In this document: piece after piece, positions 23,846-30,944 of the stretch
How positions within the stretch are numbered: the first letter of the stretch is position 1
Layout of the letters: each line of letters begins with the position of its first letter
Assembly: GCA_964463375.1 (NCBI GenBank)
Contig: CAYXBQ010000030.1
Coordinates: 1 to 32,615, forward strand
Direction of reading: 5' to 3'
Source: UMGS1696 sp964463375
GTDB lineage: Bacteria; Bacillota; Clostridia; Oscillospirales; CAG-272
DNA: 32,615 nt
Translations under genes and position numbers: made by a program
Notes under the pieces: model-generated
Databases searched by the model: none
Told to the model about the DNA's origin: nothing
Seen by the model: the letters and a program-made list of their open reading frames with translations, nothing else

Positions 23846-25357
23846 TTACCAACAAAACAAGCTTTTGATACCGCTGAAAACGTTGCGTACGCCATCGGCG
23901 AAGGATTTCACGCCACCGACTACCGTTTTCGCCACTTCTTTGACTGCATTTCGAACCTTTTGTACGCCTTTGGTCACCAATTCTCCTACCTTGGAACCAG
24001 CCATGTAGCCGATGGTGCCGCCAATGAAGCCGCCTATGGCCGTGCCGACAGGACCTATGACAGAGCCTATGGATGCGCCTATGGCCGTACCCTTTGTGCT
24101 GGCGGCAATGCCGACGACCGTAGACACCGTGGTCTGCTCTATCTTCTCCACGCCTTCCTTTACCGTCAATTCGCCTGTTGCCATCTTGCCAACGATCTTG
24201 ACATCTTCAATGGCGATATGGGCAATATTGGCGACCGTGCCGGCCGGGGTGCCTTTTGGGATCGCTTTGATGACCCCTTTTTCTACGCCCACCTTCAAGG
24301 CACCGGCAGCGGCGGTCTTGAAGGCAAAATCGGCACCGGAGGTAAGCGCTGTCTCTACCAGCTCTCCCCCCTCGATCTCCTCGCCGTTCCAAACCTTTTG
24401 TGCTACATCCATGCCAACGCCGATAGCAGCACCCATGAGTGCCGCTTGCCCTGCCTGCTTGCCAATACCGATCGCAAGGTCTTTGGCCTTGTATTCGTTC
24501 CAGTTCAGGTCATTCCATTTGCCGTTCTGCGCTTCCTCCTGCATTTCCTTGGCACGATCCTTGGTAAGGGGCTTACTGGTCGTACCATCCGGTGCTTCTA
24601 TAACGGTCGTTGTCTTTTTGGAAATATCCTGCTCCTGGCCTTCCGGAACCAGCTTCTGCTGCCCGCGATAATCCCCTTCTGCAAAGGCCTTTGCCGTTGC
24701 CTCTGCATCCTGGCAATATTTGGACTGATACCGTCTGACCACCTTGCCGCTTTCATCGACGATGACGATGTCCACAGAATTTTTGTTATAGCCGCTGCCT
24801 GTCGGCTCGAGCACCTTGGCACGATAGGGACTGCCGGTCGCCTCTGCATTCAGGTTGAAGGTCTGCGCATGATACTGTTCCGCAATAAAGCCATCCAGGT
24901 TCGGATTCTGGCTGACGACACCCGCCTGCGTATGGATCGTGCGGTACAGAGACTCGTTTGCGTTGTTTAGCGCATCATCTAATCCCTGCAAATATTTCAT
25001 CGATTCCTGGGTCTGCATGTGCGAGGTCGCTGCTTTGGCTTCGCTGGCAAACCAGGATTCCTTGCTTCTGCCATTGGAGATCGCTTTTTCCAAAGAGGCT
25101 TTCTTTTCCTCCTGTATCTGCAGTGTCGTTGTGATCTCCGTACACATCTGGGAGATCTCTTCGTTGCTGCGCTCCGGAAGGTTCTCTGCCATTTCCATCT
25201 CCAACCAATCGGAAAGGGGCATGCTATCCTTGTGTTCGATATAGCTTTCCATGAATTTCTTCTGGATCGGCTGCAGCGCCTGCCCTTCTGCTACCGTGAT
25301 GGGGGGAGCAAGCTCTGCATCGATGGCAAGGAATCTATCATTTTCGGTATCTACCAT
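23846..25357 (-). CDS. putative effector: restriction-endonuclease-like core plus glycine-zipper membrane domain
   Basis: 503 aa, no named family recognised. Residues 30-140 are helical and charged. Residues 156-215 show a PD-(D/E)XK-like pattern: a helix GFIAEQYHAQTF with Glu160, strand SVDIVIVD with Asp196, then YQSKYC with Gln211 and Lys213 (QxK). Residues 300-460 are Gly/Ala-rich hydrophobic repeats, ending in GTAIGASIGSVIGPVGTA and GGFIGGTIGYMAG, a glycine-zipper that should insert in membranes. An amphipathic helical tail ends in LFCW. ATG at 25357 follows GGGAGGGATCGAA and overlaps the AAA+ gene's stop (ATGGTAG). I infer a nuclease- or membrane-acting effector controlled by the ATPase. 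I recall uncharacterised gut-bacterial proteins of this layout, but no function. Confidence 0.6.
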   Translation of the reverse strand: MVDTENDRFLAIDAELAPPITVAEGQALQPIQKKFMESYIEHKDSMPLSDWLEMEMAENLPERSNEEISQMCTEITTTLQIQEEKKASLEKAISNGRSKESWFASEAKAATSHMQTQESMKYLQGLDDALNNANESLYRTIHTQAGVVSQNPNLDGFIAEQYHAQTFNLNAEATGSPYRAKVLEPTGSGYNKNSVDIVIVDESGKVVRRYQSKYCQDAEATAKAFAEGDYRGQQKLVPEGQEQDISKKTTTVIEAPDGTTSKPLTKDRAKEMQEEAQNGKWNDLNWNEYKAKDLAIGIGKQAGQAALMGAAIGVGMDVAQKVWNGEEIEGGELVETALTSGADFAFKTAAAGALKVGVEKGVIKAIPKGTPAGTVANIAHIAIEDVKIVGKMATGELTVKEGVEKIEQTTVSTVVGIAASTKGTAIGASIGSVIGPVGTAIGGFIGGTIGYMAGSKVGELVTKGVQKVRNAVKEVAKTVVGGVKSFADGVRNVFSGIKSLFCW

Positions 25358-26877
25358 TTCGATCCCTCCCTTTCTTTCGTCTTATCCGGAATGCTGGCAG
25401 GCTTAATATCGATCTTGCTGACGGTTTCCTTGATCTGCGTGATCTTATCCTTCAATGTACTGGAAATGGATTTGGTATCCTTCACAGAACGCAAAAGATC
25501 CTCCGTGGTGATGGTGGTCCTGCCGTCAAGGAATGCCGTCTCGATCGTATCCTTGACTACGGCCTCCAGGTCGGCACCGTTAAAGCCCTCGGTCTCCTTG
25601 ATCAAGGCGATGGAGTCGATGGATTTGTTCCATTTCTTCCGCTTTTTCAAATGGATATCTAAGATCTTGCGGCGTTCCTGGCCATTGGGCAGATCCACAA
25701 AGAACAGCTCGTCGAATCTACCCTTGCGCAGGAATTCCGGGGGCATACGGGAAATATCGTTGGCCGTGGCTACGATGAAGACGGTGTTTTCTTTTTCCTG
25801 CATCCAGGTCAAAAATTGACCAAAGAGACGGGTCTTGACATCGTTTCCGCCGCCCTCTCCGCCAACACCGGCAAATGCCTTTTCGATCTCATCGATCCAA
25901 AGCACACAGGGGCTGATGGCCTCGGACAGCTTCAATGCCTTGCGCATATTTTCTTCTGATTCGCCCACGTATTTTCCCAGCAGGCGACCAACATCGAGAC
26001 GAACCAGCGGGATCTGAAAGAGGCTGGCCGTGGCCTTTGCCGTCAAGCTTTTCCCGCAGCCGGGCATACCAATGATCATAATGCCCTTGGGAATATCCAC
26101 GCCAAATTTGATGGCCTTATCCAAATTGGCAAAGACCTTTGCTTTTCTGCCCAACCATTCCTTCAGGTTCTCCAGGCCGCCGATGTCATCCACCGTTTCC
26201 GAAAAGGTGACGATCTCCAGCATGCCGGACTTTTTGATGAACTGCTCCTTCTCCTTGAGGATCAGCAGCTTGTCCTCCTGATCGATGCAGCCACCATCCT
26301 GATATGCCAGATTCAGGATCTGCTTGATCTGAAATTCATTCAGACCCTTGAAGGACAGAGCAATGTCGTTGATGGTATCTTCCTCCACCGTGATCTCCAA
26401 ATCATTGATGAACTCCCGGAGCAGGGCATGGATCTCGGTGATGGTGGGCAGGGGAATATCAAACACGGTGATGTAGTTCTCCAGCTCCCGGGGGATCACG
26501 GTGATCTCGGAAATGATCAGGATCGTGGCACTGTAGTCGTCGTTGTAGAGGTTGTTTTCTGCGATTTTTTTCAGCAGCGCAATGATCTTGGGATCATTCA
26601 GCTCCCCATGCACGTCCTTCAGGATCAAAAATGTTTCTTGATCAAAGCCGTCATCCATGGTGAGCTTCAAGAACTGCTCTAAGCTGCATTCCCGCATGGG
26701 GCTTTTGGTCCGAAAATCCACAAGACCCAATGCGTTATTGAATTCCACGCATTTGGCAGCTTCCCCCACCTGTGCGATCGCATCATCGATCACCTTGAAA
26801 TCGAAATGATTGATATAAATGATCGGGTGCAAGGCATCGATGTAGGAAGCCAAAATATTGACCGTGCTTCGCTTCAT
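25351..26877 (-). CDS. Ycf46-like AAA+ ATPase
   Basis: 508 aa. The N-terminal 225 residues look like a degenerate AAA domain (ASYIDALHPIIYINHFDF at 10-27, FLILKDVHGELNDPK at 83-97, no Walker A), as in the Ycf46 family of cyanobacteria and plastids. The active AAA+ domain has WLGRKAKVF before it, Walker A GMPGCGKS (270-277), pore-loop-like GKYVGE (301-306), Walker B CVLWIDE (324-330), sensor-1 Asn373 (ATAND) and arginine fingers Arg384/Arg387 (RKGRFDE). It should form ATP-driven hexamers that remodel or unfold proteins. A Lys/Thr-rich tail follows residue 470. ATG at 26877 uses GGAGG that overlaps the upstream stop. In this heterotroph a photosynthetic role is excluded; the effector-like neighbour is the likely client. 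Confidence 0.85.
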   Translation of the reverse strand: MKRSTVNILASYIDALHPIIYINHFDFKVIDDAIAQVGEAAKCVEFNNALGLVDFRTKSPMRECSLEQFLKLTMDDGFDQETFLILKDVHGELNDPKIIALLKKIAENNLYNDDYSATILIISEITVIPRELENYITVFDIPLPTITEIHALLREFINDLEITVEEDTINDIALSFKGLNEFQIKQILNLAYQDGGCIDQEDKLLILKEKEQFIKKSGMLEIVTFSETVDDIGGLENLKEWLGRKAKVFANLDKAIKFGVDIPKGIMIIGMPGCGKSLTAKATASLFQIPLVRLDVGRLLGKYVGESEENMRKALKLSEAISPCVLWIDEIEKAFAGVGGEGGGNDVKTRLFGQFLTWMQEKENTVFIVATANDISRMPPEFLRKGRFDELFFVDLPNGQERRKILDIHLKKRKKWNKSIDSIALIKETEGFNGADLEAVVKDTIETAFLDGRTTITTEDLLRSVKDTKSISSTLKDKITQIKETVSKIDIKPASIPDKTKEREGSKW

Positions 26878-26879
26878 CG

Positions 26880-27797
26880 TTATACCTCCATATAGAACAG
26901 CCTACGGGTTTCCGAATTGCTCTTATAGTCGATGCCATCCAGAATGACAAACTTGTTCAAAATATCCGCACTGGACAGATCCCCACCGGACAGGCCGGCC
27001 GACCGCACATAGTCGCCGTCTCCCATGCTGATGATCATATACCGTTTGCCCTTTGGCTCCAGATCCTTCCAGTAGCCATCGGTCAGACCGGCAAAGGTCG
27101 TCAGGTGTCCCTTCAGTGCGCTTTCAAAATCCGACTGCCGGATCATCCTACAGATCGCTAAGAACATGGTCTTCTTGTCTGCATCAAGCTCCGTATCGGA
27201 TACCGTAGTGCCGTCCTCGGTCGTGGTCTCTACAGGCAGATAATATTTGCGCACCTCTTCGTGCATCAAAAGACACATGATCGCCAGGGGGGATTTGCTT
27301 CGCAGCGTATTGAACAGGCTTCTATGGTCCAGGGACAGCACCCAGGCATAGTTCGCTGCGATCTCCGCCAGATTGGCCTTGATCACTGCCGCATCATCCG
27401 GATGGGCTAAGATCCCATCTACCAGCTTCCGGTATCCTGCTTCATAGTCCGCAAGGATCTGCGTGGTCTTCTCGTTTTCCTGTGTATAGGTAGCATATTG
27501 TTCTTTGCGTTCTTCCAGATACCGGAGCATATAGATGCTCTCTTCCGCCTTTTCCATATCCGTAGTAACATCAAAAATGCCGATCAGTGCCTTGATGATC
27601 TCCAGGGGCTCTTCGCTTGTGATGGCAGATACCTTTTCCAGCTCCGCAGTATATCCCCGTACCCGCAGCCAACGGTGGAGCAGCTTGTTATTATAATATG
27701 CCAGAATATCCTCGATCGAGAAATTGTTCTGTAGATCCTCAATGGTGCGCACAGGCTTTTCGTCACAAATGAGGTTGAATTTGATCGTTTTCGCCAT
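26880..27797 (-). CDS. unrecognised 305-aa protein, first gene of the Ycf46-like operon
   Basis: No named family recognised. Residues 4-60 (IKFNLICDEKPVRTIEDLQNN..., then ILAYYNN, WLRVRGYTAELEKV) form a compact module that I recall recurring at the start of otherwise unrelated bacterial proteins. Residues 65-185 are helical (EIIKALIGIF, LRYLEERKEQYATY, LAEIAANYAWVLSLDHR). Residues 185-208 are a Thr/Asp-rich linker. The C-terminal part (MIISMGDGDYVRSAGLSGGDL) is beta-like. No signal peptide, no catalytic motif. ATG at 27797 follows GGGGAGG by 9 bases; longer in-frame starts lack a ribosome site. It could be a sensor or adaptor for the ATPase two bases downstream. Confidence 0.65.
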   Translation of the reverse strand: MAKTIKFNLICDEKPVRTIEDLQNNFSIEDILAYYNNKLLHRWLRVRGYTAELEKVSAITSEEPLEIIKALIGIFDVTTDMEKAEESIYMLRYLEERKEQYATYTQENEKTTQILADYEAGYRKLVDGILAHPDDAAVIKANLAEIAANYAWVLSLDHRSLFNTLRSKSPLAIMCLLMHEEVRKYYLPVETTTEDGTTVSDTELDADKKTMFLAICRMIRQSDFESALKGHLTTFAGLTDGYWKDLEPKGKRYMIISMGDGDYVRSAGLSGGDLSSADILNKFVILDGIDYKSNSETRRLFYMEV

Positions 27798-27872
27798 TGA
27801 TATTGTCCTCCCCATACTGCCGAATATGCAGCGAATATTTTTCCATAGCAAGTGACACAGCTTACCAGTATT

Positions 27873-27881
27873 ATTATACCA
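27873..27881 (-). promoter_or_regulatory. extended -10 promoter of the Ycf46-like operon
   Basis: On the - strand TGGTATAAT (27881-27873), with TGGAAA as a weak -35 (17-base spacer). The first gene starts about 75 bases downstream. Confidence 0.6.
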
Positions 27882-27935
27882 CCAACCTATGAACATTTCC
27901 ACCGCTTCCCCCAAAATAGGACAAAGAACTCCTGT

Positions 27936-27957
27936 TTTTTCCCCTAGGCAGGAAAAA
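27936..27957. promoter_or_regulatory. inverted repeat between divergent promoters
   Basis: TTTTTCC (27936-27942), an 8-base centre with CCTAGG, and GGAAAAA (27951-27957). It lies between the - strand promoter of the Ycf46-like operon and the + strand promoter of the E2-fold gene, just before the latter's -35. It could be an operator serving both. Confidence 0.35.
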
Positions 27958-27961
27958 CCGG

Positions 27962-27990
27962 TTGCATTTTTGGGCGATCCATGGTATAAT
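27962..27990 (+). promoter_or_regulatory. promoter of the E2-fold gene
   Basis: TTGCAT (27962-27967), a 17-base spacer, and TATAAT (27985-27990), preceded by TGG, the extended -10 form. Confidence 0.75.
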
Positions 27991-28057
27991 GATAATATAA
28001 CGATATAAGAAAAAACAAGGCACGCCCGCCATGGGTCGCCTTGGGAGAGGTATTCGA

Positions 28058-29023
28058 ATGGACATCACGAAAACCCCTGTGACAAACGAAGCTGTACCAA
28101 CGGAACAAGAGGCACCCCAAAATGTCGTGCCGCAAAGCGCAGAAACGACACCGGAAAAGCCGAAAAAGCAAAAGAAGCTCAAGGAAGCCCGGCGTGTCAA
28201 GAGCATTTCGCCTATGGCCTCGATGATCCCCTTTATCATGGTGGATCGGGTGGGTTCTCAGAACTTTATCTCCGACTCTCTCGACGTGGAGAAGCTGGAA
28301 AAATATATGAAGGAAAAGCAGCAGGCCGGCATGACCAACATCAGTATGATGCACATCATGATCGCGGCCTATATCCGGCTGGTGGCGGCTCGCCCTGCCC
28401 TGAACCGGTTCATCCGGGGACAGCGGATATGGACCAAGCGGCACGTGGATGTGTCTTTGACCATCAAGAAGGAAATGTCGTTGGAATCGCCGGACACCGT
28501 AGTGAAGATCAGTCTGCTGCCGGACGCTACCATCGAAGACGTGTACAATGCCTTAAACGAAAAGATCGTGGGGTACAGGGAGGATCCCGGCGGGAATTTC
28601 GACAGTGCGGCACGGGTGCTGAGCTATATCCCGGCGCTGCTGCTCAAGGCGGTCATTGCACTGCTGCGGGCCATGGACTATTTTGGGCTGATCCCCCGGT
28701 TCCTCACCGACCTGAGCCCCTTCCACTGCTCCTATTTCATCACGTCCATGGGCTCTTTGGGCATTCCGCCCATCTACCATCACCTGTACGACTTTGGTAC
28801 CTGCCCGGTGTTCTTTGCCTTTGGTGCCAAGCGCCGTGTCTATGAGCCGGATGCACAGGGAGTCGTCAAGCGCAAATCCTACATCGACTATACTTTCGTT
28901 TTGGACGAGCGGATCTGCGACGGGTACTACTACGCCTCTGCCATGCGGTATCTGAAGAGCATCTTCCGCAATCCCTGGCAGCTGGACGAACCCCCGGCTG
29001 AGGTAGTACCGGACGTGGAGTGA
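28058..29023 (+). CDS. 2-oxoacid dehydrogenase E2-type acyltransferase-fold protein lacking catalytic His
   Basis: 321 aa. Residues 48-300 match the trimeric acyltransferase fold of E2 (lipoamide acyltransferase)/CAT enzymes. The segment FITSMGSLGIPPIYHHLYDFGTCPVFFAFG (about 228-256) is the family's SSxG/GTxP core. LDERICDGYYYA (282-293) is the DHRxxDG site. The His that should deprotonate CoA is Glu284 here. The lipoyl domain and E1-binding domain are missing; residues 1-47 are a Pro/Glu/Lys-rich tail. A strongly hydrophobic stretch at about 189-215 (IPALLLKAVIALLRAMDYFGLIPRFL) is unusual for E2. ATG at 28058 follows GGGAGAGG by 7 bases. It may be a pseudo-enzyme or use another chemistry. 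No dehydrogenase partner genes are nearby. Confidence 0.75.
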   Translation: MDITKTPVTNEAVPTEQEAPQNVVPQSAETTPEKPKKQKKLKEARRVKSISPMASMIPFIMVDRVGSQNFISDSLDVEKLEKYMKEKQQAGMTNISMMHIMIAAYIRLVAARPALNRFIRGQRIWTKRHVDVSLTIKKEMSLESPDTVVKISLLPDATIEDVYNALNEKIVGYREDPGGNFDSAARVLSYIPALLLKAVIALLRAMDYFGLIPRFLTDLSPFHCSYFITSMGSLGIPPIYHHLYDFGTCPVFFAFGAKRRVYEPDAQGVVKRKSYIDYTFVLDERICDGYYYASAMRYLKSIFRNPWQLDEPPAEVVPDVE

Positions 29024-29039
29024 AGCTCCCCCGAAACGG

Positions 29040-29065
29040 TAGGGAACTGCCTTGGCTGTTCCCTA
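29040..29065 (+). terminator. hairpin after the E2-fold gene
   Basis: TAGGGAAC-t-GCC-tt-GGC-t-GTTCCCTA: a nearly perfect 26-base inverted repeat 17 bases after the stop. No T run follows, so termination may be inefficient or factor-dependent. Confidence 0.45.
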
Positions 29066-29192
29066 TGAGAGTTTGATATGAAGTCAGAAGTTAGAGGTAC
29101 GCAGGAATGCCTATTGGGGTATTGCCATTGTTTTCTGTTTGTTCCTTCGCTGCAACACCATTTCATACACCAGACAGCTCGTATCGTACATA

Positions 29193-29228
29193 CCGTGTAC
29201 ACGGCACCAAAGTACTATACACTGTATA
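29193..29228. promoter_or_regulatory. two palindromes upstream of lipoprotein 3
   Basis: CCGTGTACACGG (29193-29204) is a perfect 12-bp palindrome; TATACACTGTATA (29216-29228) is a perfect 6-1-6 palindrome that contains -10-like sequence. They lie 35-70 bases before the start codon and could be regulator sites overlapping the promoter. The remaining bases of 29066-29262 hold no gene. Confidence 0.4.
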
Positions 29229-29262
29229 TATTTTTAAGAAACTTGAAAGGATGTGATGTTTC

Positions 29263-30702
29263 GTGAAGAAGATGCTTTGTTTGTTGATGGTGATCCTGTT
29301 GCTGACCGGCTGTGGTGGCAAAGTGGTAGAAACGGCACCTGTGTCGGATATATCCATGACAGATCCTGTGGAAACGATACCAGAAACAGCACTGGTCGAT
29401 ACCATTCCGGAAGCGGATTATGGAGACTACGATTTTCACTATATCACCGTACATTGGACTGGTACCATCACCGATCGTTTCCTGCGTGAAATGTATGCTG
29501 AGGAGCTGAACGGCGAACCCATCAACGATGCCGTCTGGAAACGCAATAGCTTCATGGCCGACCGACTACACGTGCAGATCACGGCAGAAGATGCGGTAGA
29601 CCCCTATACGACTGTGCTCAGTTCGGTACAGGCTGGTGAGGATGCCTATCAGCTGGTAGGTGGACTCAAAAACGAATGCGCTATGCCGCTTCTCAAACAG
29701 GGTGTGCTGCGTGACTGGAGTACCTTATCTGCTTTGGATCTCACTGGCGCATGGTGGAACCAAGAGGCGATCCAGAAGCTCAGCATACAGGGACGACAGT
29801 ATATGATGAGCGGCAGCATTCTCATGAGCGAGATCGACGACACCTTAGCTATGGTGTTCAACAAATCGCTGCAAACGGAATACGGCCTTGATGACATATA
29901 CGATCTGGTACAAGACGGCACGTGGACCTTGGACAAAATGATGAACATGGTGGAACAGATCTCCGTGGACCTGGACGGCGATGGCAAGATGACCTTTGGC
30001 ACAGACCTGTTTGGCTATGCGCAGGATCCCAATTCCATGGCGATCAACTGGTGCTTTTCCCTCGATTTGCTCCATGGACAAATGGTAGACGATAACACCT
30101 ACGACTGGGGTCTAAATCCAGATCGGATCAGCACTGCCTTGGAACAGCTTTCGACCATGCTCAAAGGCAGCAATACAAATACAAAAACCGGATATTACGA
30201 AGGACTGGATGTGTTTGCAGAGGGCAAGATTTACATCTACGCCATTATCCTCAGCGCACTTGAGATCATCCGGGAAATGGAAGACGACTTTGGGATCATT
30301 CCCTATCCCAAGCTCGACGAGGAACAGACACAGTATTATAACCATGTGGGCAGTGCTTCACCCATTTTGGTGATCCCGATCAGCAATGTTTCCGACGATG
30401 CACGCACCGCTGCCATTCTCCACGCTTTGGCGGTGTCTTCTCACGAATATGTACGTCCGGTCTATTTTGAGAACGTACTCAAGGGAAAGCTCTCCCGTGA
30501 CCCCCAGACCCAAGAAATGCTGGATATCATCTGGAAAAGTGCGACCTACGACCTGGGATATCTTTCCGGTTATTCTCCGGTAGGTACGATCCAGTCCCTC
30601 ATCGTAAATCAAAAAACGGAATTCGCATCCAGCTGGAAGAGCGTAGAGAGTGGCTACACCAAGAATATGATCAAGCTTCTACAGGACGTGGCTGCTGAAT
30701 AA
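29263..30702 (+). CDS. extracellular solute-binding lipoprotein, copy 3
   Basis: 479 aa, same family as the two lipoproteins at the left end but more diverged. Signal peptide MKKMLCLLMVILLLTGC with lipidated Cys17, an acidic Thr/Pro linker to about 50, and the binding domain. Shared landmarks are NGEPINDAVWKRN (83-95), AWWNQEAI (163-170), the calcium-loop motif DLDGDGKMTFGTD (236-248), IIPYPKLDEEQ near 345, and KGKLSRDPQTQEMLDIIW near 405. The start is GTG at 29263 with AAAGGATG upstream. It precedes the fucosidase by 242 bases, which may hint at a fucosylated ligand; no permease is present. Confidence 0.88.
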   Translation: MKKMLCLLMVILLLTGCGGKVVETAPVSDISMTDPVETIPETALVDTIPEADYGDYDFHYITVHWTGTITDRFLREMYAEELNGEPINDAVWKRNSFMADRLHVQITAEDAVDPYTTVLSSVQAGEDAYQLVGGLKNECAMPLLKQGVLRDWSTLSALDLTGAWWNQEAIQKLSIQGRQYMMSGSILMSEIDDTLAMVFNKSLQTEYGLDDIYDLVQDGTWTLDKMMNMVEQISVDLDGDGKMTFGTDLFGYAQDPNSMAINWCFSLDLLHGQMVDDNTYDWGLNPDRISTALEQLSTMLKGSNTNTKTGYYEGLDVFAEGKIYIYAIILSALEIIREMEDDFGIIPYPKLDEEQTQYYNHVGSASPILVIPISNVSDDARTAAILHALAVSSHEYVRPVYFENVLKGKLSRDPQTQEMLDIIWKSATYDLGYLSGYSPVGTIQSLIVNQKTEFASSWKSVESGYTKNMIKLLQDVAAE

Positions 30703-30848
30703 AAAGTACACATCAAAAATATTGGCGGTGGGATATCGTCATTTGTATAGTTTTTATGTGCTTTCCCCACCTCCAAAGGTATATCGAAGTCGGTTACAAC
30801 TACATATTGTGTGTTGTCGCCGTTGCATTTCTGCCTAGTATATCGTTT

Positions 30849-30867
30849 ATGCATGACCGTCATGCAT
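30849..30867. promoter_or_regulatory. 19-bp palindrome upstream of the fucosidase gene
   Basis: ATGCATGAC-C-GTCATGCAT, a perfect 9-1-9 inverted repeat about 80 bases before the fucosidase start. TATATT (30882-30887) lies just downstream as a possible -10. It is a likely operator. The rest of 30703-30944 shows no gene and no clear terminator for lipoprotein 3. Confidence 0.5.
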
Positions 30868-30944
30868 GACAACACTACAGATATATTGTTAAGTCTTACA
30901 CATTTTCACAAAATATACCACTTCACCATGGAGGTCACACCCAT

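Noticed and set aside
23822..24970. 382-codon + strand open frame opposite the glycine-zipper gene
   Set aside because: It is antisense to a gene with overlap-coupled start and strong ribosome site; the translation is rich in Cys/His/Arg without domain pattern.
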